Notes under the pieces: model-generated | The model's database searches: none | Told to the model about the DNA's origin: nothing | The model's input: only the letters and a program-made list of their open reading frames with translations | Shown here: positions 39,053 to 48,826 of the stretch, one piece after another | Position numbering within the stretch: the stretch's first letter is position 1 | Layout: every line of letters begins with the position of its first letter | Source of the DNA: Ardenticatenaceae bacterium | GTDB taxonomy: Bacteria; Chloroflexota; Anaerolineae; Promineifilales; Promineifilaceae | Length of the DNA stretch: 64,000 nucleotides | Direction of reading: 5' to 3' | NCBI GenBank assembly: GCA_020634395.1 | Contig: JACKBU010000002.1 | Location: forward strand, 186,001-250,000 | Position numbers and translations under genes: made by a program

Positions 39053-39736
39053 ATGGACCCATCTGATCTAAAAAAAGCTGAAGCGGGGGTTAATCGCCGC
39101 CTGGTATTGATTGCGCTGGCGCTGGCTTTTGCCTCCAGCATGGCGGTGATGCTGGTGGTGCTGCGTCTGATGTATACCGGCGAGTTGTATTTTGCCTTTC
39201 TGGTGTGGAATCTGTTTCTGGCGTGGCTGCCGTTTTTGTTTGCCATGGTGGTGTATGGCGGCGGGGAACGGCCGTTGGTCCTGGGCGTGATGGGGCCGTT
39301 GTGGTTGTTGTTCCTGCCCAACGCCCTCTACCTGGTCACCGACCTCATCCACCTCTATCCCTGGGACAACGTGCCCTTCTGGTACGACGCCATCATGCTG
39401 TTTACCTTCGCCCTGATCGGGCTGATGCTGGGCCTGATGTCGCTTTACCTGGTGCACGCCGTGGTGGCGCGGCGCTGGGGGACGCGGGTGGGCTGGTCGT
39501 TTGTCCTGGCGACCTCGGCGCTGTCGGGGTTGGGGGTGTATATCGGCCGTTTTCTGCGCTGGAACAGTTGGGATATGTTCACCAATCCCCTGCGGGTGCT
39601 GGCCGACATCGCCGTCAGCCTGCTGCACCCGGAGTTGTTTCTCAAGACGATGGTGACGACGGGGTTGTTAACGGCCGTGTTCATCCTGGCCTACGTCGTG
39701 CTCTTCATGACCCCTCGTCTGGCACTCAACGAGTGA
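39053..39736 (+). CDS. DUF1361 domain-containing membrane protein
   Basis: The 227-residue protein has six to seven predicted helices. It carries the DUF1361 hallmark LFLPNALYLVTDLIHL, followed by WYDAIMLFTFALIGL and the GVYIGRFLRWNSWD segment. The family function is unknown. ATG 39053 has GGAGG 7 bases upstream. It lies 15 bp before the next gene on the same strand, so they are probably co-transcribed. Confidence 0.93.
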   Translation: MDPSDLKKAEAGVNRRLVLIALALAFASSMAVMLVVLRLMYTGELYFAFLVWNLFLAWLPFLFAMVVYGGGERPLVLGVMGPLWLLFLPNALYLVTDLIHLYPWDNVPFWYDAIMLFTFALIGLMLGLMSLYLVHAVVARRWGTRVGWSFVLATSALSGLGVYIGRFLRWNSWDMFTNPLRVLADIAVSLLHPELFLKTMVTTGLLTAVFILAYVVLFMTPRLALNE

Positions 39737-39751
39737 TGCAGGAGGCAGCCG

Positions 39752-40369
39752 ATGGCCGCTTACGAATATGAAGAAGACCGTGCGGTTCAGGAGTTTCCGG
39801 CGCTGGGCGTGGTGTCTTTGTGGTTTGGCGCGGCGCTGGTACTGGTAACGGCCGTGGCCCAGATTATGCACGGCGCCAAAGATACGGCCGCTCAGAGCTT
39901 GCAGATCATCCTGGTTGCCTTCATCCTAGCATCCGGCGTGTATCTTGTCTTTCGGGCCGGGCAGGGCAGCCTGTTGTCGGCCACCGTGCCCCTGCTCATC
40001 AACGTCGGCACCTTGATCATTGTGCAGGGCGTGCCCTTCGCCGACTTGTGGGAGAGCGTGCGCTTCCAATCCAATCTGACTGCCTATGAGCAGGTAATCG
40101 ACCTGGTGGAAGCCGGCGAGCTGCTCCCCGACGAAAGCGGCTCGACCGCCCTGCCCTTTGGCTACCGGCGGCTGTCGGCCAACGGCCGTATCCTCATCGA
40201 TTCTTCGGGGGGCGTGACGCGCGTCTTCTTTTACCGCCGCCAGGCGGCTGACGGGCTGGCCGGCTACCTCTACCGCGCCGATGGGGCGCCGCCGCAGGCA
40301 GAGTTTGGCGGCGGCTGGACGGTGGTATTGGGGAAACGGCCGTTTTGGTACTACTGCGCGCGCCCTTAA
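39752..40369 (+). CDS. Hypothetical protein with three membrane helices
   Basis: The 205-residue protein has three helices in its first half (about residues 20-110). A soluble domain of about 95 residues follows, with a pattern of beta strands (GYRRLSANGRILIDSSGG, VTRVFFYRRQ, WTVVLGKRPFWYYCARP). No family is recognised. AGGAGG precedes ATG 39752. The gene is partnered with DUF1361. Confidence 0.7.
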   Translation: MAAYEYEEDRAVQEFPALGVVSLWFGAALVLVTAVAQIMHGAKDTAAQSLQIILVAFILASGVYLVFRAGQGSLLSATVPLLINVGTLIIVQGVPFADLWESVRFQSNLTAYEQVIDLVEAGELLPDESGSTALPFGYRRLSANGRILIDSSGGVTRVFFYRRQAADGLAGYLYRADGAPPQAEFGGGWTVVLGKRPFWYYCARP

Positions 40370-40903
40370 CCCCTCTGAAATTTGTTCCTCCGGCGCGGGC
40401 CGCCCGGCCCCGCCGGTCTCGATTTGCCGGAAAGCCTTTCCCCTTCTACAATGGTCAGAGATTTGGCGCAGGGGCTTGGAAGACGGCCGTTCTGGCCGGA
40501 CAAAATGGTTGCCATTATGGCCGGTGTTGTTATCATTCAAAGCCAGCAAAATCAGGCCAATCTGTACCCGAACAATCTGACTTCAGCCTGGAACCTCGAC
40601 GAATTAATTATGAGTAGGTCATAAAATAGTCTGATCGTTTTGGTGACTTTTGTCAGCGGCAAACGTGCCTATTGTCACTCAGAACCACCAGGGCCTCTTC
40701 GTAAAATACCGGGCGATTTACCCACCTGAAAGTCACCGACAACGGTTGAAATTTACGGCCGTTTTTGAAAAAGTGAAAGATCAGCAATTTCCGGCCAGCC
40801 GGCAGCGTCAGTCTGGTCAGAAATTGCTGTTTGCTGTATTCCTTTGTTAAAAATGCCACCTCGTAACACGGCATTTGACCAATCTATGTTGGAGGACAAT
40901 TCC
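40370..40903. other. Gene-free spacer upstream of ppdK
   Basis: No credible gene is seen in this 530-bp stretch. It holds two ACGGCCGT copies (40483, 40755). A GC-rich tract lies just after the preceding stop. Near 40640-40700 there are repeated GTGAC/GTCAC words. A long-loop hairpin with 10-bp arms CAGCAATTTC/GAAATTGCTG sits at 40782-40829, about 75 bp before the ppdK start. The hairpin may belong to the ppdK leader. Confidence 0.5.
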
Positions 40904-43639
<2,736 letters not shown>

Positions 43640-43667
43640 TTTTTAGTTGATAGTAGATGGTTGATAG

Positions 43668-43701
43668 ACGGCCCTGGTGCAAGCCAGGGCCGTTTTTGTT
43701 T
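43668..43701 (+). terminator. ppdK terminator
   Basis: ACGGCCCTGG and CCAGGGCCGT form a perfect 10-bp stem with a TGCAAG loop, followed by a T-rich tract, 29 bp after the ppdK stop. Confidence 0.88.
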
Positions 43702-43826
43702 TGTGGTGATGTTTATCTGGCGGGGAGGTGTCAGATGGCACTGTAACGGCCGTTCTCTCTCCCCTATACTCGTGCCCAAGTCTACGGCCGTCTACGGCCG
43801 TTTCATTCCCACTTAGGAGCTGAATC

Positions 43827-44690
43827 ATGGAACAAAACTTTTCAATCGACGCCCTGATCCCTGCTGAAATGGCAAAAAAGGCCGAGTTGGCGGGCGTAGC
43901 CAAGGCCAATTTGGGCGTTTTTCGCATGTTTGCCCTGGCCGTGTTGGCCGGTGCTTTTATTGGTATGGGGGCCGTGTTTGCCACCACGGCCACGACTGGA
44001 GCCAGCGATTTGCTCCCCTATGGCCTGGTCAAGTTAGTTGGCGGCCTGGCCTTTTGTCTCGGCCTCATCCTGGTTATTGGGGCCGGCGCGGAACTGTTCA
44101 CCGGCAACAACCTGATCGTCATGGCCTGGGCCGATAAGCGCATTTCTACGGCTGCTTTGCTGCGGAATTGGGGCGTGGTGTATATGGGCAACTTCGTGGG
44201 GTCGCTGGCCACGGCCGTGGGTATGTTCCTCACCAAACAATATGCCTTTAACAATGGCGCCATCGGCCTGAACGCTCTCAACACCGCCAACGCCAAAGTC
44301 CATTATGACTTTTTACAGGCCATCATGTTGGGTATCTTTTGTAACGCCCTGGTTTGCCTGGCGGTGTGGCTGTGTATCGGCGCGCGCACGGCCGCCGACA
44401 AGATCCTGGCCATCATTTTCCCCATCACGGCCTTTGTGGCCGCCGGATTTGAGCACAGTGTAGCCAATATGTATTTCATTCCTATGGGTTTGCTGATCAA
44501 AGCGGGTGCGGGAGCTGAATTTTGGGCGAGTGTGGGCAAAACGGCCGTCGACTACTCCGACCTTACCTGGGGCAGCTTCTTCCTGACCAACCTGCTGCCT
44601 GTCACCATCGGCAACATCATCGGCGGCGCCCTGATGGTGGGTCTGGTCTACTGGTTCATTTACCTGCGCCCCAGTTGGACAGGAAGATGA
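43827..44690 (+). CDS. focA: Formate/nitrite transporter family protein
   Basis: The 287-residue protein has six predicted helices and the FNT signatures GNNLIVMAWADKRIS and FVAAGFEHSVANMYFIPMG. It is a pentameric channel for formate, nitrite or a related small anion. Downstream of ppdK it could serve C1 or fermentation metabolism, but the exact anion is not decided by the sequence. A GAGCTGA site precedes ATG 43827. Three ACGGCCGT copies crowd the 80 bp before the gene. Confidence 0.92.
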   Translation: MEQNFSIDALIPAEMAKKAELAGVAKANLGVFRMFALAVLAGAFIGMGAVFATTATTGASDLLPYGLVKLVGGLAFCLGLILVIGAGAELFTGNNLIVMAWADKRISTAALLRNWGVVYMGNFVGSLATAVGMFLTKQYAFNNGAIGLNALNTANAKVHYDFLQAIMLGIFCNALVCLAVWLCIGARTAADKILAIIFPITAFVAAGFEHSVANMYFIPMGLLIKAGAGAEFWASVGKTAVDYSDLTWGSFFLTNLLPVTIGNIIGGALMVGLVYWFIYLRPSWTGR

Positions 44691-44733
44691 GAGCAGACTT
44701 CACCAACTGTGCCGACCCCCATGAATGAACCCC

Positions 44734-44790
44734 AACCTCCCGGACGTTTTTAAGGCCGCGCAAAGTCGAGACAACAACCTCCGGGAGGTT
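44734..44790 (+). terminator. Long-range inverted repeat after focA
   Basis: AACCTCCCGGA (44734-44744) can pair with TCCGGGAGGTT (44780-44790). The second arm is itself part of the palindrome AACCTCCGGGAGGTT. It probably ends focA transcription, although no long T tract follows. The same palindrome word recurs near 56361-56393. Confidence 0.5.
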
Positions 44791-44850
44791 CATTGACGAA
44801 GGAGCGTGGGTGAGAGCTTGAATCCCGCATTCTCTCACCCGCAGTCCCCT

Positions 44851-45582
44851 TCACTGCTGCATCTCAATCTCCATCCCTTCCGGCACGGAAACCACCACAA
44901 AACCGGGCGTATGGCAGGTAGTCACCACCACTTGCAGCCCTTCGGGAACCTGTACGCGCACCCGATCGACCGGTTTAGGGGTGCTGTCGGGCGGCCCCAG
45001 AACAGGACCGTCATCCTGCGTCAGCGTCACACCATCAATGAAAAAATCTTTGGGTCGCGGCCACTTGCTTTTTACCCGGATCACAACTTCGGCCGTGCCA
45101 TTCTCCGGCACGGTGAAGGGAATGACGTGGCGGAACCAGCGGCGGTTGCCCATCTGCCCGCCATTTGCCCAACTGCCCTCCCCATTGACCCAGGCGCCGG
45201 ATTCTGCGCCAAAGGGATCAGTTTCGTTGTACAGGACAGCCAAGACCGGGACGGTTAACGTAGCCGTCGCGCCCGCGGTCAGACCGGTCAAGGTTTGTTT
45301 TAATTCCGCGCCAAATGGCGAACCGGAGTGAAAAATCTTGTAGGTAGCATTTCCCTCTAAAATCAGCGCGTGGCTGCCGCCTAGCTGCTCGTCGGGCGGC
45401 AGTTGGCTGGCCAGTTTATGGACGCACTCCGGCACGCCGCCGGCTTTGTCCCCTGCCCCGAACAGGGATTCCCCCGGTTCTATCCAACGAAGCTGCCAGT
45501 GATTGGGCTGTTGGTTGACCAGCGAATTGGGCGTTGGCGGTAAGTTCGACCACCCGGCAGTAAAGGAACCATTTTTTAGCAT
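44851..45582 (-). CDS. Hypothetical protein, carbohydrate-binding-module-like
   Basis: The 243-residue protein is beta-rich with many Trp and Gly. It starts MLKNGSFTAGWSNLP, like the N-terminal strand of jelly-roll binding modules. Segments HALILEGNATYKIFHSG and VVIRVKSKWPRPKDFFIDG fit a carbohydrate-binding fold. It has no signal peptide or catalytic motif. ATG 45582 has AAGGAG 8 bases upstream. The GTG at 45591 is less likely. The gene holds no ACGGCCGT and stands alone. Confidence 0.6.
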   Translation of the reverse strand: MLKNGSFTAGWSNLPPTPNSLVNQQPNHWQLRWIEPGESLFGAGDKAGGVPECVHKLASQLPPDEQLGGSHALILEGNATYKIFHSGSPFGAELKQTLTGLTAGATATLTVPVLAVLYNETDPFGAESGAWVNGEGSWANGGQMGNRRWFRHVIPFTVPENGTAEVVIRVKSKWPRPKDFFIDGVTLTQDDGPVLGPPDSTPKPVDRVRVQVPEGLQVVVTTCHTPGFVVVSVPEGMEIEMQQ

Positions 45583-45683
45583 ATGTGTCACTCCTTTTTT
45601 TGTCTGGGAACAGGGTCATGAAGCGGCCAGTATTGCCCCCATTATAAACGTTTTTGTCAATACAATACGGCCCGGTCAAGGGT

Positions 45684-45990
45684 CGCGGAGCCGTGAAGTG
45701 CATCTGTTAACTGCCAAACGCCCTCCGCGGAGCCGTGAAGTGCATTTGTTGGCTGCCAAACGCCCTTCGCGGAGCCGTGAAGTGCATCTGTTAGCTGCCA
45801 AACGCCCTTCGCGGAGCCGTGAAGTGCATCTGTTAACTGCCAAACGCCCTCCGCGGAGCCGTGAAGTGCATCTGTTAACTGCCAAACGCCCTTCGCGCAG
45901 CCAGGAAGGGCATTTGCTAGCTGCCAAACCAACTTCGCGGAGCCACGAAGCCGGTTTGTTCGCTCTCAGAGGCGGTTCGCGGAGCGGAAT
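45684..45990. repeat. Tandem array, about seven copies of a 42-bp unit
   Basis: The unit beginning CGCGGAGCCGTGAAGTGCAT repeats at 45684, 45726, 45768, 45810 and 45852 with very high identity. It degenerates at 45894 and 45936. The period is exactly 42 bp throughout. Both strands stay open over the array because 42 is a multiple of three, but no start or ribosome site supports translation. It lies between the divergent genes at 45582 and 46092. Confidence 0.92.
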
Positions 45991-46020
45991 CCCTGTTGGG
46001 CTGCCCGGCAAAAGTGCATG

Positions 46021-46070
46021 TTGACAAAAGTGTTATAATGACACTATAATAAAAGTGTCGATAGAACACT
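46021..46070 (+). promoter_or_regulatory. SPFH gene promoter with twin operator-like repeats
   Basis: TTGACA (46021-46026) and TATAAT (46045-46050) are separated by 18 bp. Two copies of AGTGT-N7-ACACT lie at 46029-46045 and 46054-46070, one inside the promoter and one at the expected start point, 25 bp apart. This is a good layout for a dimeric repressor. Confidence 0.7.
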
Positions 46071-46091
46071 AAGTAATTAACGAGGTGCAGG

Positions 46092-46940
46092 ATGTGGTGG
46101 ATAGTAGGCGTACTCTTTTTTACAATCGCGGGTGTGATGGGCACTTTATGGGGCGGGCTGCCCGGGCTGTTGGGCACGGCCGTTTTCGGCCTTCTGGCTG
46201 TTACAGTCGGGCTGGTCGGGCGGGCGGCGTACGTGCGCGTGCCGGAGATGGAAACGGCCGTTGTGCAGACCAACGGGGGTCGGTTTGTGCGGTTTTTACC
46301 ACCGGGCAGCCATTGGATACGGCCGTTTCTGGAACAGGTAACGGCTACCCTGGCCACAGACTCCACTACCGTCCAGGGTCGGACGAGCGGTCTGCAAACC
46401 ATTGGCGGCCTGTCCCTGACCATTGCCTGGCGATTGTCGTACACGCTCAACGTTTTCCAGGTGCCCGCCGCCCGGCAGCCCAAAGTGGCCCGCCTGCTGG
46501 CGCGCAATCCTACCAACACAGTGCGCAACCACCTGGGCAACGTGTTGCAGCACATCGTCGGCGAATACACCATCGAACAGCTTACTTTGCCCGGCGCCCA
46601 CAAGCAGCTAGAAATCCAGGCACGCGAAGCGATTGATCAGCGGTTACGGCCGTTGGGTTTCGAGGTCAGCCGCGTCATGATCGGCGCCATCGAGATGCCG
46701 CCCCACGTAAAATCCGCCCTGGAAGCCGTGCACGAGCGGCAAATGCAGGCCGAAAACGAAGCCAAAGCGCTCTCCCTCTTACAGCAGGTGGTCAGCCAGT
46801 TCTCGGACGCCGATATGCAGCGCCTGATCGAATTGGAACGGATCCGCAACATGGGCCAACACGGCGTCATCCTGCCCTACCCCACCCTGTTTGAGGCTGA
46901 TCGGGTGAATGGGCACGCCTATGCGCGGATGGTGCAGTGA
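46092..46940 (+). CDS. SPFH/Band 7 domain protein
   Basis: The 282-residue protein has an N-terminal hydrophobic hairpin (about residues 3-45). A prohibitin/stomatin-like domain follows (about 48-210), with VPEMETAVVQTNGG, FLPPGSHWIRPF and LRPLGFEVSRVMIGAIEMP. A helical tail ends with a charged segment. Such proteins scaffold membrane microdomains. GAGGTGCAGG precedes ATG 46092. A strong promoter with two operator-like sites lies just upstream, so expression is probably controlled. Confidence 0.88.
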   Translation: MWWIVGVLFFTIAGVMGTLWGGLPGLLGTAVFGLLAVTVGLVGRAAYVRVPEMETAVVQTNGGRFVRFLPPGSHWIRPFLEQVTATLATDSTTVQGRTSGLQTIGGLSLTIAWRLSYTLNVFQVPAARQPKVARLLARNPTNTVRNHLGNVLQHIVGEYTIEQLTLPGAHKQLEIQAREAIDQRLRPLGFEVSRVMIGAIEMPPHVKSALEAVHERQMQAENEAKALSLLQQVVSQFSDADMQRLIELERIRNMGQHGVILPYPTLFEADRVNGHAYARMVQ

Positions 46941-46988
46941 ACGGCCGTTTCTGGCATAATCCGGCCAGCAAAGACGATGGAGGTTAAA

Positions 46989-47492
46989 ATGAAAATTGCC
47001 ATAGGTTCTGATGAACGCACCCATCTAACCGATGCTGTGCTGGCTCATTTGCAAGATCGCGGCCACCAGCTGCAGTGCGTTGGCCCGCTGGCAGACCAGG
47101 CAGAATACTGGCCGGCCGTTGCCCGCCAGGTCGCCGAATCTGTCGCCAATGGCGCGGCCGACGAAGGTATCTTGTTCTGCTGGACCGGCACCGGCGTCAG
47201 CCTGGCGGCCAACAAAGTGCCCGGCATTCGTGCCGCCCTATGCGACGACGCGGAAACGGCTCGCGGCGCACGCCTCTGGAACAACGCCAACGTCCTCTGT
47301 CTCTCGCTCCGCCGTACCTCTGAAGTGATCGCCAAAGAAATCCTCGATGCCTGGTTCTCCCACAGCTACCAGCCCAACGAAACCGACGATACCTGCCTGG
47401 CCCAGGTGGCCGCCCTGGAAGCCGATTACCGGCGTAGGCAGCGGTTGGAGATTAGAGATTGGAACGATACTCAGTCTCCAATAATCGATTGA
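46989..47492 (+). CDS. RpiB/LacA/LacB-type sugar-phosphate isomerase homologue
   Basis: The 167-residue protein keeps the RpiB core MKIAIGSDE with Asp8, the active-site Cys64 and Thr66 (FCWTGTGVSLAANK), and the NNANVLCL strand. The usual catalytic or ring-opening His before NNAN is Trp97 (ARLWNNANV), and the His after Asp8 is Glu9. The chemistry or substrate may therefore differ from ribose-5-phosphate isomerase. ATG 46989 follows GGAGG. The last 20 residues read through a low-complexity GAGATTAGAGATTGG element. Confidence 0.8.
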   Translation: MKIAIGSDERTHLTDAVLAHLQDRGHQLQCVGPLADQAEYWPAVARQVAESVANGAADEGILFCWTGTGVSLAANKVPGIRAALCDDAETARGARLWNNANVLCLSLRRTSEVIAKEILDAWFSHSYQPNETDDTCLAQVAALEADYRRRQRLEIRDWNDTQSPIID

Positions 47493-47517
47493 CCTGGGCG
47501 AACGCATGTTCTATAAT
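47489..47517 (+). promoter_or_regulatory. Promoter of the radical SAM gene, leaderless
   Basis: TTGACC, a 17-bp spacer and a perfect TATAAT (47512-47517) precede the ATG at 47524 by only 6 bases. Transcription should therefore start at or next to the start codon. The -35 box overlaps the stop codon of the previous gene. Confidence 0.75.
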
Positions 47518-47523
47518 TAGGGC

Positions 47524-48735
47524 ATGGATGCCCTGACAAAATTCAAGTTTCTGTCTGATAACGCGGTCCTCGAACCGGCGGAAGAAGCAACGTTTGCCCC
47601 GCCCCCACCGGTCGCTCCCTGTGGCATCCCTCTTACACTTCAAGACCACCAACCGGCGGAAGCTTCCCCGCATCGCCCCAACGCCTTGCAGGATGTGGGC
47701 ATCCACCATGCCAAAATGCCCGGGGGCAAAACCATTCCCCTGCTCAAGACGATGCTGACATCAGCCTGCGAGCGAAACTGCTATTACTGCCCCTTTCGCG
47801 CCGGGCGTAACATGCGCCGGGTGACGTTTAAGCCGGAGGAGATGGCTAAATCCTTCATGGTTTTGTATCGTGCCGGGGTAGCCGAAGGGTTATTCCTCAG
47901 TTCAGGCATCATCAAGGGCGGAGCAGCGACACAGGATCGGCTGATCGAGACTGTAGAGATTTTACGGCAGAAGCACCAGTTTCGTGGCTACGTCCACCTT
48001 AAGGTGATGCCCGGCGCGGAAAAGGCACAGGTAGAGCGGGCCATGCAGCTGGCGAACAGGCTGTCGGTTAACCTGGAAGCGCCCAACGACCAACGGCTGG
48101 CCCAACTGGCGCCCAAGAAGCATTTCTGGGAGGAGTTGGTACGGCCGTTACAGTGGATCGAAGAAATCCGCCAGTCGCAGCCGGCGCAAAGGGGTTGGAA
48201 CGGCCGTTGGCCCTCCACCACCACCCAGTTCGTCGTCGGCGCGGTCGGCGAAAGCGACCTGGAACTGCTCTCCACCACCGAATTCCTCTACCAAAAGCTG
48301 CGCATCAGCCGCGCCTATTTCTCCTCCTTCCGGCCGCTGCACGATACCCCGCTGGAACATCTCCCCCCCTCCGACCGGCGGCGCGAACACCGCCTCTACC
48401 AGACCTCCTTCCTCTTCCGCGATTACGGCTTTGACCTGGAAGACCTGCCCTTTACCCAAGAGGGCAACCTGCCGCTGGATATTGATCCTAAGCTGGCCTG
48501 GGCGCGCGCCAACCTGCTGGATAACCCGGTAGAACTGAACCGTGCCGAGCGCCAGGAACTGCTGCGCGTGCCCGGCATCGGTCCCGTTAGCGCCCAGACC
48601 ATCATCCAGTCCCGCCGCCTCGGCGTCTTGCGCGACATCGACGACCTGCGTGCCCTCGGCGTGCAGACCAAAAATCTGAAGCCATTTGTGCTGTTAGACG
48701 GCCGTCGCCCCACCTATCAACTGCCTCTGTGGTAA
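47524..48735 (+). CDS. Putative DNA modification/repair radical SAM protein
   Basis: The 403-residue protein has the radical SAM cluster motif CxxxCxxC (Cys82, Cys86, Cys89; ACERNCYYCPFRAG). A TIM-barrel-like region follows, with GLFLSSGIIKGG and YVHLKVMPGAEK. A C-terminal helix-hairpin-helix domain (about 340-400, RVPGIGPVSAQTIIQSRRLG) suits DNA binding. This matches the TIGR03916 family, usually next to a UDG-like partner (TIGR03915). That partner is absent here. The natural reaction is unknown. Start ATG 47524 lies directly behind a -10 box. Confidence 0.9.
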   Translation: MDALTKFKFLSDNAVLEPAEEATFAPPPPVAPCGIPLTLQDHQPAEASPHRPNALQDVGIHHAKMPGGKTIPLLKTMLTSACERNCYYCPFRAGRNMRRVTFKPEEMAKSFMVLYRAGVAEGLFLSSGIIKGGAATQDRLIETVEILRQKHQFRGYVHLKVMPGAEKAQVERAMQLANRLSVNLEAPNDQRLAQLAPKKHFWEELVRPLQWIEEIRQSQPAQRGWNGRWPSTTTQFVVGAVGESDLELLSTTEFLYQKLRISRAYFSSFRPLHDTPLEHLPPSDRRREHRLYQTSFLFRDYGFDLEDLPFTQEGNLPLDIDPKLAWARANLLDNPVELNRAERQELLRVPGIGPVSAQTIIQSRRLGVLRDIDDLRALGVQTKNLKPFVLLDGRRPTYQLPLW

Positions 48736-48826
48736 AATGCCATAACTGGGAACGATGGATGATCAATGGCGCTCAGAGCCGTTCATCGCGCATCGTTCAT
48801 AATTCAGCGTTACGGAGGCCACAACT

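Noticed and set aside
40653..40874. A 73-aa minus-strand frame upstream of ppdK
   Set aside because: It has no ribosome site, no family signal, and overlaps the ppdK leader.
45503..46024. Repeat proteins of 14-residue units on both strands over the 42-bp array
   Set aside because: Both strands are open at once, no ribosome site or start is convincing, and the composition follows the DNA repeat.
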